Numbered from the stretch's first letter, positions 1 to 8,349 are shown. The stretch: 13,424 nt of DNA from Glomus cerebriforme (GCA_003550305.1 QKYT01000005.1:428649-442072); one strand, 5' to 3'. Notes: generated by a model from the letters alone, not told the origin. Program-made: numbers and translations.

Positions 1-162
1 AAATCTTTTTATATATAGTAACTAGGAATGTAAAATATAGAAGAGATAATCTCAAGCAAAAAATTAATGACAAAATTTTAGAAATTTAGAAATTGTAATA
101 TAGATTTATTGAAATTGTATGAATTGTTTTTTTTTAATAAGAAGAAAGATATATTTTTAATT
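1..162. other. 3' flank of RAG1-like relic, no gene seen
   Basis: AT-rich sequence downstream of the minus-strand stop at 163-165. It holds two ambiguous-base positions nearby but no open frame, no tandem repeat and no clear terminal inverted repeat for the neighbouring transposase-like gene. Confidence 0.5.
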
Positions 163-2856
163 TTAGGGTTTAATTTNCATTGTTTTTCNTGTATATTTAA
201 TTGGAGTATTATGCATTTGATAGAATAATTGACGATTTTCATAACAGAGAATATCATGAATTACAGGTTTTTTTGATTTTTCTCCTCCCATTGTTATTCC
301 TCCAAAGAATAATCATACCTAAAATAAGAATTTGATAATTAATAGGTTACAATAATGGTTAAATAAATATGTAAATTAATTGTAAATTGATTAAAATTAC
401 TTAATAAATTTACCTGTTGATGATTCTTCTTTTCTATATATACTTGATGTTGAAAAGTGTCACAATACCATTCCTTTTTGTTTTAGGTATCGTATGAATT
501 GTGGTACATGCTAAGCAAGCACATGCATATATGGAATAACATCTGTGCGCAGATACATACCTTTTTGTTGATTGGTACTATTCAGATTACCAATAGTAGA
601 ATGACAAAAATCATGAACCCATTGCTTTGCATTAGTTTCAAATTGGTCAATTTCCCATCTATTATGGATTTTTGATGCATTATTTTATAAAGATAATAAA
701 ATTCATGCCAAAGGTATTCAATATCTTGTCCTCTTGTAGTTCAGTTTGTTGTCTTTCAAAAAGATGTTTAACCTGAAAATCTTTCAATATTTTTTCTTTA
801 TCAGGACTCATAAGAGATGTTCATTCCCATTTTCCATTTTTTGTAGTAGGAGGGTAAAATTCAAAATGAACATGCAGTCTTTTCATTTCTACAATTATCA
901 ATGGTTGTGTATTATTTGCAAAATCTTTTTGTCTGATGAGTTCATAAAATAAACATTGAAAAAGTACATCAGAAATTCGCAGCATAAGATGTAATTCATC
1001 TGTTATCCAATTATTTTGATCAATTTCTTGAAAAAGCATCNTATTTTTACATCCTATAATGAAATTTAATCTTTAATTAATCATACTAAATAAAATTTAC
1101 ATTAAAAACANATACTTACCACGTGTGTTTTTTGAGTTTAACCATACTTTTTCCATATCATATCTTTCATCTTTATGACAATTACAATATAAGCAAAAGT
1201 AATTTGATGTTGCAGCATTGATTTCCAAAACTAATGCTACAAATTTCCAATCACCTGAAAAAAACAATTCAACTGGCCAAATTGTATTATTTNAATCTTT
1301 ATATCCATTAGTTTTTAGTTGTTCAAATTCATGTGAAAATTTGGCTGATACGGTAGATAAAGAATCATAAGATTCTTTTCCTATATATAAACAAATACTT
1401 TGTACAACAAATATTAATGTACATTAATAAATCATGTACTGTAACANACTTGTATAGTAGTATATAATAAAATTAAAAATTAATAACGTATATAAATACC
1501 TGTATTGATAAGCAGAATTTAGAACAGCTTCTTCTTCATTAAGAATACACATAGTAAGCATTACATGCTTTTGCTTTCTCCCTATATTTCTTCCATCTCC
1601 ACTCAATTTAATATTAATCTTATTATCAACTTTTAAAACAGGAGGTATTGAATTTGTTAAAATAGGAACTATAATATCTAATATAGATAAAATAGACCGG
1701 CATGCACCACTACCTACATCACCATCATTAAGTTCTATTCCGCTACTCATATTTTGTTGACTCTCATTANNATCATCATCATCAAAATTAATGCTATTAA
1801 TGTTAAATAATTTGATTNGAATAAGGNTTTTNATTATATTTGTGATTTTATTANGGNGNTTTTCAATTACATGTTCNCTTATTAAATTTGGAANAACTTT
1901 GGCTAGTCTGNNATAACCATCANGNGAAATTAATNTTTCATNACAAGNACGAATGATTGAATCTAAATGTTGCNTAAAATCAGTAATATTATTAGAATAG
2001 AAATGTAATTCTACAATTTCACTATTGATTTTAAGAACTATAGCTTNAATTGTTNCTATAATTTCTTCAGATGATGAGNTAAATTTATTTTCTTTGAGAA
2101 TTGTTAAAGTTTGTGCTGCAATTTCCTTTCCAACCATAGTAATACATTTATTTTTTTGTGATTGTAACATAAGTTCAGTAAAACATCTTTTGNGATTAGT
2201 AGNTATAATAGTTTGTTTTGTAATAATTTCACGCATTTGTTGTAAAAAACTTATGTCTAAACCAAAAAGTATTGTGCCAGCAACTCGTGAATTGGGCTTA
2301 TTACATATTTCCTATAATAAAGATTATTAAATACAATAAATTCACAATTTAATTGCCTAAATTAAATATAAAATTATCAAACTTACTTTTAAAAATAAAG
2401 AACCTGCTGCTCCAGCTGATGATAAACTATATCTTGATTTTATTTGTCCATTTTCATCCATCCATTTAATAATATATTTAACTGCAATTTTGCATAAAAA
2501 TTGATACTGTGTTTTACATAAAACTGTTAGTCTACTTAATGTTGTTTCTACTTGATAATTATTAGAAACCTTATAATTTATTCCCTTTTCTTTTCTAGTG
2601 TAAATTACTTTTGTAGGATATTGTCCAAGAGATATAATTTTGTATGATTGGGAATATTTTTGCCACCAAATTTTCTAACAGCATGAATATATGGGTTGGA
2701 AGGATAATTATGAAAAAAGGTATGTTGTGTATTTTCATCATTAACTAAAGTAAGCTCTTCATTTGAAGTCTCTTGAAAGTGGTCACAAGTTACTGGAGTT
2801 TGAAATTGTAATAAATTATTTGGACCTTCATGCTCACTTAATNGATTTCNAAACAT
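163..2856 (-). pseudogene. RAG1/Transib-like DDE recombinase relic
   Basis: I reconstruct a multi-exon gene with exons at about 2856-2680, 2674-2387, 2311-1500, 1397-1120, 1053-414 and 318-163. Introns 2386-2312, 1499-1398, 1119-1054 and 413-319 are GT-AG and join frames; the first junction is unresolved. The spliced product is about 785 codons. Signature residues: Asp in KLSGDG (codon 1597-1595); Asp in SGDWK (1252-1250); then exactly 19 residues on, CLYC (first Cys 1195-1193); a WITDELHLMLRISD helix; HxxxxHVP (His 525-523 and 510-508); and a Glu in IEKKNH (434-432). RAG1 has the same order: D600, D708, C727/C730, H937/H942, E962, with the same 19-residue D-to-C step and HxxxxHVP. Breaks: in-frame TGA 823-821 (where Trp fits), TAG 513-511, TGA 462-460, TGA 315-313, and frameshifts near 730, 675 and 447. 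Inactive as read. The family assignment is my inference from motifs. Confidence 0.68.
1424..2236 (-). other. Longest open stretch of the RAG1-like relic (first DDE Asp)
   Basis: This 270-codon open stretch is most of exon 3, running past its donor at 1499 into the intron. It starts at an internal Met of the exon; the exon proper begins at 2311. It carries a dense cluster of ambiguous bases between about 1770 and 2215, so many residues are unreadable. The C-terminal part is clean and has the KLSGDG motif followed by a beta-strand-like hydrophobic stretch (HVMLTMCIL), the expected setting for the first metal-binding Asp of an RNase H-fold recombinase. It is not a separate gene. Confidence 0.6.
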
Positions 2857-3295
2857 AATAAACTGTATTAAAGCATATTTTATTAAAATATTATATAAAT
2901 AACTTTAAAACAAATACAATTTAGAATATTTTAAACAAATATAAAATTTTTAACTTATTACTTTATTAAATTTATTAAATTCTTAACTTCCTTTTATAGT
3001 ATATTTCACTTTCCTTTTTAGAGTGTGCCCAAAATGTAAACAACTTTGAGCTTAAAAATATGATCGGAGTATGATTAACTTTAGAAAGAGACTTGTCAAA
3101 ACAGGAGGAGACGTAATTAATGATAGGGGCATGTTGCGATTATTTTAACGTGTTTATCATGGGATAATCACATGCGTAATAATACAATTTCTTAAATATC
3201 ACATAGATGATATTATGAAAATGAGCTGCATCCGTCCATATGATTAATCCTTTTTTTTAATTAAAATTTAAGAGTAAATCTGGATCTAGCATAGG
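2857..3295. other. Intergenic AT-rich region, no gene seen
   Basis: No open frame or repeat recognised. On the minus strand a possible acceptor (ACAG) lies just before the ATG at 2856, so an additional 5' exon of the RAG1-like gene could lie here, but I could not identify coding sequence for one. I also looked for a terminal inverted repeat matching the 1-162 flank and found none. Confidence 0.45.
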
Positions 3296-3831
3296 AGCAG
3301 TGTTATTATAGGAATAGGACAGGGACATGAAAATTATTTTGATAGAATACTAGCTGATCAAGCAGAATGGTAGTACTCTACCGATCTAAAGTGGTGAATA
3401 GATATCTATTATTTATATTTGAATATTATACAGTATGCCATAATAAAATGATCTTCATAAATTGTGTAGTTAAAGAAAATGACTCCATCCAGATAGTGCC
3501 TGACACAAGCGTTAATATAAATTGCATTAGCCAAAAACATATTGGTGAATTAGGAATTACATATTATGATAAAAGCAATAGTATTGAGACTCTGGATGCA
3601 TCCTATTTCACATTAGAAAAGATTAATCTGTATATTAGCTTTGATGATGGCGAGAAATATAAAAGAACACCTGTTGAATTTATAATTTTTGGATCAGAAT
3701 GGCCTGATTATTATCCTAACTTAGTGTTAGAAATGCTATAATTTTGAGAAAATGGTATAACTTTGGATATATGCAATTCAAAAATATTATTAGACAATAA
3801 TTTTGGAATCTCATTCAAAAAAATAAAATGA
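3296..3831 (+). pseudogene. Retropepsin-like aspartic protease relic
   Basis: The best stretch, 3367-3741, reads like a retroviral-type aspartic protease domain as found stand-alone or in LTR retrotransposons. The active-site loop is VPDTSVNINCIS (Asp codon 3502-3504), followed by the flap and strands (LYISFDDGEKYKRTPVEFIIFGSEWPDYYP) and a hydrophobic LVLEM where the family has a hydrophobic-hydrophobic-Gly motif. The active-site triad is D-T-S rather than D-[ST]-G and the late Gly is Glu, so catalysis is doubtful. Related sequence continues upstream in another frame from 3296 (VIIGIGQGHENYFDRILA), broken by stop TAG and a frameshift near 3370. It also continues downstream in the same frame past stops TAA 3739 and TGA 3745 (ENGITLDICNSKILL) to TGA 3829. 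A decayed copy. I cannot tell whether it came from a gag-pol element or a domesticated protease gene. Confidence 0.55.
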
Positions 3832-4093
3832 GAATAACAATCTAAAGTAGGCTGAAGATACTTTGCATAATAGTGTAATTTTATTTTTTATTTAAAGATA
3901 CAGCATATATTATTTATGGTGCATACAAGCATTTTAATATAGCAGAAGTATTAGAACAGATTTTATATTTCTTATTGTTAGATAAATTCCTCTATCCCAC
4001 TCTATTTGTTTTCTGATTGTGGTATAGATGCGGTGTTCCTATTCTATAGAAACGCATTGAACTAAAGGGAGTAAAGTAGAGGATAAATTTTGA
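3832..4093. other. Spacer with no gene seen
   Basis: AT-rich, stops in all frames. The last ~20 nt may be degraded upstream coding sequence of the LRR relic that follows (VEDKF then a TGA in its frame at 4091). Confidence 0.4.
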
Positions 4094-4615
4094 TTGAAAA
4101 GATTTTTAAAAATAGTATCTGGAGGAGAAAGAAAACCAGTTTATAACTCTAAACTAACTCATCTTAAAATAACATACTACCATTCACTTTCAAATAAAAA
4201 AATCAAAAGTATTGTACACATATTCCCGAATATAATTCATTTAGATTTTGAAGAAAGTATGAACTGTACAGATAAAGTTCTAAAGCTAATAGCGGAATCA
4301 TATCCAAATTTAAAGTATCTCAACATATCTGCTTTACCCAAAAGCTTTGGATCAGAAAATGATATAAATTTATCTGCAATCGTACAATTATGTCACAAAT
4401 TAGAATATCTAAATATTTCTATTCGTAAAGAGTTTTTTAAAATATCAATTTGTAATATTATTCGTTCTTGCCTAAGGCTCTAACAACTTAATCTTAGCTA
4501 TTGTGTAATTACTGATATAACTATCAAAGAAATTGCTTGGACTGTTAATCTAGTCCACATACTATATTTAAATCTAAAAGTCGCTGAAGGTGCTAAGCTA
4601 AAAATTACTTATTAG
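4094..4615 (+). pseudogene. F-box/LRR-type leucine-rich-repeat relic
   Basis: The frame encodes amino-acid leucine-rich repeats of the F-box/LRR (AMN1/SCF substrate-receptor) type: SKLTHLKITYY, FPNIIHLDFEES, YPNLKYLNISAL, CHKLEYLNIS, then after an in-frame TAA (4481-4483) LNLSYCVITDITIKEIAW and a last LYLNLK, ending at TAG 4613. In intact members such repeats bind the substrate and an N-terminal F-box binds Skp1. Here the F-box is missing. The frame opens with TTG, not ATG, and a TGA lies immediately upstream, so the 5' half is lost or too degraded to read. The internal TAA falls where a repeat would have Gln (CxxLQxLNLS). This family is strongly expanded in Rhizophagus (prior knowledge). It points towards the minus-strand F-box/LRR fragments to its right. 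Confidence 0.65.
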
Positions 4616-4680
4616 TAATGTTAGGCTGTATAAGATAATTTCTAACTGATTTAATAAAATTAAGGGGTACTAAAGATTCC

Positions 4681-4826
4681 AAAAAATTCTCAATATAAAT
4701 ATTTGGTTAAGTGAAATAAGCTGATCTACAGCTTCTTTGCTAATATTATAAGCACTTGGAATTAGGAAACGGTAAGTTTCGTAACATTCAGAGTGGATTA
4801 AGATATATGGAACATGATCATTAATT
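4681..4826 (-). pseudogene. LRR C-terminal tail fragment
   Basis: On the minus strand codons 4750-4706 read YNISKEAVDQLISLN, which I recognise as the conserved final repeat of Rhizophagus F-box/LRR proteins. The next bases give QIFILRIFW, and a one-base shift would restore a more family-like NIYIENF ending, so there is a frameshift at about 4705. The frame stays open upstream to about 4826 (DHVPYILIHSECYETYRF...), although that part is not recognisable as LRR. It sits directly downstream, in minus-strand sense, of repeat copy A (4827-4948). The likely origin is an internally deleted paralog of the 5107-5445 fragment. Confidence 0.45.
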
Positions 4827-4948
4827 AGATTTTTTTGCTAAACCACATGCATATACTTTTATGTGACAAAAAAATAAGTGAATCATCAGTCAGATTTTGT
4901 GCAACATATTAATTTTCGCATATCAAAAAGAAAATATATACCAACTAA
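4827..4948. repeat. Direct repeat, copy A
   Basis: About 115-120 bp matching 5455-5568 at roughly 75-80% by eye. Shared landmarks in order: AGATTTTTTGCT, GTGACAAAAA...TAAGT, ATCATCA.TCAG, ACATATTAATTTT, a long A-rich tract, and ATATAC..AACTAA. On the minus strand it has the look of a short intron or 5' leader: a pyrimidine-rich stretch and an AG before the adjacent coding fragment. Confidence 0.6.
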
Positions 4949-5106
4949 TACCTCTAATTTTTCTTTTGACTACTCTGTTATAGCATGATCCATCCCAGCC
5001 AAACCAGAGAGATTCTTTAAATTAGGCACTCAGGGTAAAGGATTCGCTTTCAAATTCTCATTTAATATCCTACCATTTGGAGATCCATTCAAAGAGTTTG
5101 CAAAAC

Positions 5107-5445
5107 TTATTTTGATAATATATTATCACATATTTTGTCACTTTTAGATATTAAATCCCACCTTAGAGATAAATCTTTTACCTTTTCTATCTTCACTTTT
5201 AATTATTGATATTTGGCTTTATAGTTATCTAATCATCTAAATAACTCATAGCATATGGAATCATGCCAAGCTTGATTAATATCAAGATAGTTCACTAAAT
5301 CATATACCAAAAGGTTTGCAACTATAATTGATATTATTTCTGGATATTCGAGAGGATTATATGTATACATGGTAATACTAGTTTTAGACAACCTAGTATA
5401 ATTAATAATTTGAATTCTCCAATCTAAGTTCGGAGCAGTGATCAC
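5107..5445 (-). pseudogene. F-box-like N-terminal fragment
   Basis: Minus-strand frame with MYTYNPLEYPEIISIIVANL, then LVYDLVNYLDINQAWHDSICYELFR. This resembles an F-box helix pattern (hydrophobic-Pro-Glu-Ile, a ...DLxNxLxxNxxW core, then a residual ...W/Y..LFR). The reading continues in the same frame after TGA 5235-5233, with a typical coding run LDNYKAKYQ, TAA 5205-5203, then LKVKIEKVKDLSLRWDLISKSDKIC to TAA 5109-5107. The TGA falls where Trp would fit. There is no true ATG at 5445 (the codon is GTG), and repeat copy B lies just upstream, possibly as an intron. The F-box call is tentative; no leucine-rich repeats follow. Confidence 0.4.
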
Positions 5446-5454
5446 TAACTCAGA

Positions 5455-5568
5455 AGATTTTTTGCTGAACTACAGATTGTGTGACAAAAATAAGTAGATC
5501 ATCAATCAGGTCTTATGTGACATATTAATTTTAGTATATATAACAAAAAAAAAATATACAAACTAACC
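5455..5568. repeat. Direct repeat, copy B
   Basis: Partner of 4827-4948, lying immediately 5' (minus-strand sense) of the F-box-like fragment. Read on the minus strand it begins GTTAGT and ends TTCAG, so it could be a short spliceosomal intron of that gene. If so, copy A is the same intron in a tandem duplicate. Confidence 0.6.
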
Positions 5569-5933
5569 AGTTTCTTTATTTTTTTTCTGAACAAACATGA
5601 AAATAATGTGAAAAGACGTCTAGTTGCAATATAGGGCCTACCATATAAGTAAATAGTGCTGACAAAAGCATATGTTATGAAAAGCTAAGAGACTCGCAAT
5701 TTCAAGATCACTAGGCGTAAAACTAACTATATGTCTTGCAGGGTAGATCTTCATGTAAAAAGGTATGAGGATTCCGTTTACATATGCTTTCATAAAGCTC
5801 TTGGAATTAGATAACAATACTAATTACGCCTCATACCTCCTTATCTTTTTTCTAGCAAGATATAAAGCATGTAAGGGTATGTAAAAGTTCAGCCAACTTT
5901 TCACAAAAAACTTTTCCGTAAAATAATGCAAAA
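5569..5933. other. Region without a recognised gene
   Basis: One 38-codon minus-strand frame (ATG 5756-5754 to TAG about 5640; MKIYPARHIVSFTPSDLE...) is open but unrecognised and too short to call. The rest is AT-rich with no repeat to other parts of the window that I can see. Confidence 0.4.
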
Positions 5934-6364
5934 TAAGGTATGCATATGGGAATCCCCCAACAAAAGGGGGGCTCAGACGGATCACGTGATTTTGAAATTT
6001 TGTGATCGTCACATTCTTATAGGTCTAACCTTTTGGAGAATATATTATTCCATTTATAAAAAGGCGTAATACTGGCGTAATTTTTTAATTTTTTAATAGC
6101 CAATTTTACTGTTTTTTTTAATAAATTTCATAAGGCGATATGGTTATGTATTTTATGGTATAAATAAAAATAAAAAAAAATAAAAGAGAGCTAATACATT
6201 CAAGAAATTGTCTGTGAAATTTTGTCTTAAGTTATAAAGACCATTTTTGAGAAATATCAAATTTTTCAGAAAAATTGGTTACGTAATTTAAATTATAATT
6301 TTTTTAAAATCACGTGATTGGTCAAGCCCCCCCCTTTTGCTGGAGGGGTCCCCATATACCTTAA
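5934..6364. mobile_element. Foldback/MITE-like element with GC-rich terminal inverted repeats
   Basis: The left arm (about 5934-6000: TAAGGTATGCATATGGG..., a C5/G6 run, CGGATCACGTGATTTT) is the imperfect reverse complement of the right arm (about 6300-6364: AAATCACGTGATTGG, a C8 run, GGGGTCCCCATATACCTTAA). The arms span about 65 bp at about 75-80% by eye, around an AT-rich, non-coding core of roughly 300 bp. Each arm also holds its own small C-run/G-run hairpin (5954-5971; about 6327-6348) and a CACGTG palindrome (5983-5988; 6311-6316). No clear target-site duplication is visible, so the exact ends are uncertain. It lies 56 bp upstream of the Crinkler-header ATG. Confidence 0.6.
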
Positions 6365-6419
6365 ATTATGTATGGAAGCAAGTTTTTCTCATCATGGGTC
6401 TTGTATTTAGAAAAGTAAG

Positions 6420-6851
6420 ATGTCTGATAAAACCAAGAAATCTGATAAGACCAAAATTCCAGACAAGTTTGACAAGTTTCTTGCTAGTGGGGATATTACT
6501 CTTAACTATCTTATTTTTAATGAGGGAGTGAATGATATTTTTGAAGTAATGATATTTAATGCTAACAACAATAGAGTCTCTTCTCTTGTGAAGGTGATTA
6601 GAATCTGTCATCTAAATCGATTTCAAGATATAGATTTGACCAATTTAGCTTTATATAGGGTCATATTTATAGCTGATAGTGTCATAATCAATAGCTTAAG
6701 AAACATCAGTGAATTTGAAGTAGAAGATGCAATAAGAATGGAATCGCAAGACACAATTTTTACTTATTTTCCTATACAACCCAATGTATCTTTGGTGATG
6801 AAAAGGGAATCAATGTTATTGTATACCCTCCCGCTGAAAGGTACTGAATAG
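6420..6851 (+). CDS. Crinkler-type (CRN) N-terminal header domain protein, orphan
   Basis: This 143-codon frame starts with a Lys/Asp-rich leader (MSDKTKKSDKTKIPDK). It then has a ubiquitin-like header of the Crinkler type: LNYLIFNEG...FEVMIF, SSLVKVIRICHLNRFQDID, NLALYRVIF, and a closing FPIQPNVSLV. In oomycete and fungal Crinklers this header precedes a variable effector domain. The strands, the alpha helix and the Leu-Tyr/Trp-(Arg/Lys)-Val motif are as expected (family knowledge). No effector domain follows. After NVSL the annotated frame gives an odd tail to TAG 6849. One base over (from about 6793) the frame reads GDEKGINVIVYPPAERY and ends at TGA 6845-6847, which fits the usual VIV-PPA end of the header. 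I therefore infer a frameshift near 6790 and a possibly non-functional gene. The ATG at 6420 is the first in a plausible leader. Confidence 0.6.
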   Translation: MSDKTKKSDKTKIPDKFDKFLASGDITLNYLIFNEGVNDIFEVMIFNANNNRVSSLVKVIRICHLNRFQDIDLTNLALYRVIFIADSVIINSLRNISEFEVEDAIRMESQDTIFTYFPIQPNVSLVMKRESMLLYTLPLKGTE

Positions 6852-7062
6852 AGATATAGTCGCAATTTTTATGTAATATAGGCCAGCTATCAGCAACTAT
6901 TTTATTTCATAAATAAAGTATTATTTTATCGAACGTATATGAGAAATAGGTCACGTGTAATGATATAATAACTGTGTGACATAAAAACATATATTAATGT
7001 CCAGTATTCTCTTTTCCGAATAGAAATAAATTTTTATCTCACTTTGAAAAGTAATACTATTT
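6852..7062. promoter_or_regulatory. Intergenic region upstream of the SAM relic, with CACGTG
   Basis: The 211 bp between the Crinkler header and the SAM gene holds a CACGTG palindrome (6952-6957), an E-box-type site for bHLH factors. It also has an AT-rich TATA-like stretch (about 6980-6990). A regulatory role is inferred from position only. Confidence 0.25.
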
Positions 7063-8332
7063 TTGTCTGAGATTAATAACTATATAAAAAGTGCTATGTC
7101 TATCTCAACAGCTGAATACAACTTTTATTTGGTTCAGTTAATTGAGAATTGGAATATGAAAACTCTTATCAATTTTTTAAAAGAGCAGAACCTCAAGCTT
7201 AACGACGATGACTTGGAAATACTCCACAATAAAAAAATTACCAGTCTTTTCTTTCTTGACATGACCAAGAATGATTTTAAGGAGTATGGTTTGAAGATAA
7301 GACTAGTAACACTTTTCGCAAAAGAGGTCCAGACCTTCAAAAAAAAGCTGAAGCATACGTTCTCCTTGTACCTCAGCTTGAGTGAAGTATTAGTGAAATA
7401 TAGTCTCGACTCTAATGGTATAGATTCCATCCCACTTTTCTCACCACCAACTTATGAAATTCAAGATAAGAATAAGGTTTTTAAGCATTATATAGAAGAA
7501 ATTTTGAATAGGTTGCGCTCATATGGAACTTTATAGCCAGACAGCTTGGAGGCTATGTGTAATGAGTATATAGTAGCACTTCTTCATGCTTCTATCCATA
7601 TCGTTATGGATATAACAAACAAGAAGCTTAGTATGTATGAAGAAAGCTGAGGTCAAGTCGATTATGCAATTAAGGTAAAATTTTTTGCTACTGAAATTCT
7701 ATTTGCAATCATCTTACTTATTACTAATACGAACTATGAAAATATGAAAGTAAAAGGCTGAAGATCTTATCTGTATCATGGAGAATAAACAATATAAGGT
7801 CCCTGTAAGCTTCGCTCAGAATATCAAACAACTTAAGAGTACATGCGAGATGAACAAGAGGAAGAGAAAGCGTAGTGAAAATGATTTTGATTATTTCTAT
7901 GGTATTATCACAACAGGTTGAGACTGGCACTTTCTTCTATATAGTTCTGAAAAAATATCCAAGGTAAGTGACACTGCATATTTGATCAAATTTGTCAAAA
8001 AGGCCTTAGAACTAAACTCAAAGTCATACCAATTATTATGTAATAGCATGAAAAAGATTTTGGATATAATTGTGGGTTTGTTAATGAATAGGGCATGTGT
8101 AGAGGATGAACCAGACAGAAAGAGGGTCAAGATAGAGTTATCATTCAAAAAAATAAGCATGTATAATAATAATATAGTCTTCATGTATCATGGACAATAT
8201 CCCGAATTTTGTATTTATTATGTATTAATAAAATTTTTTTTTGGCAAAAACCATTCTCTCAGGAAACGATCAGCTAAAATAACCTATATATTTTTACTAA
8301 TTTTGAATATTAATTATACAGAGTATAAATAA
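7063..8332 (+). pseudogene. SAM-domain protein with PD-(D/E)XK nuclease-like C-terminal region, relic
   Basis: The first part (7063-7533) encodes a sterile alpha motif: about residues 24-95, with IENWNMKTLINFLKEQ, DDLEILHNKKITSLFFLDMT, and DFKEYGLKIRLVTLFAKEV. A conserved LYLSLSEVLVKYSLDSNGID region follows. The frame continues through TAG 7534 (DSLEAMCNEYIVALLHA), TGA 7648, a clean phase-0 intron 7675-7756 (82 nt), and TGA 7919 (DWHFLLYSS), to TAA 8330. After the SAM comes VDYAIK (Asp 7660-7662), then CIMENKQ (Glu-Asn-Lys, 7781-7789), then AQNIKQL. This order (D, ExK, Q) matches the PD-(D/E)XK nuclease fold used in many Crinkler-type effectors. The codon at 7063 is TTG; the nearest ATG is 7096, so the start may also be mutated. 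Sequence after about 8170 may be read-through. Family membership is from memory; the nuclease call is inference. Confidence 0.6.
7675..7756 (+). other. Spliceosomal intron in the SAM relic
   Basis: GTAAAA donor after AAG at 7674, branch-like CTAATAC around 7724-7730, and AAAG acceptor at 7753-7756. Removing the 82 nt joins VDYAIK to AEDLICI in phase 0, and the translation on both sides is family-like. An intact intron shows this copy is not a processed retrocopy. Confidence 0.7.
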
Positions 8333-8349
8333 TATTATATTACATAGGC

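Noticed and set aside
746..952. Plus-strand 68-codon frame
   Set aside because: Lies antisense to exon 5 of the RAG1-like relic, and its composition (Phe/Ile-rich) is that of a shadow frame.
2025..2330. Plus-strand 101-codon frame
   Set aside because: Antisense to exon 3, full of ambiguous codons, with no family resemblance.
2680..2856. First exon of the RAG1-like gene as a separate protein-coding gene
   Set aside because: Short, ends in a stop in another frame right where a TAG acceptor and the next exon begin; better read as a 5' exon.
5824..6012. Minus-strand 62-codon frame
   Set aside because: Its N-terminal half is the inverted arm of the foldback element; no recognisable protein.
6337..6611. 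Frames overlapping the start of the Crinkler header on both strands
   Set aside because: Shadows of the 6420 frame, which has the family-like reading.
7134..8184. Minus-strand frames opposite the SAM relic
   Set aside because: Low-complexity Leu/Phe/Ser-rich antisense readings of the SAM/nuclease-like sequence.
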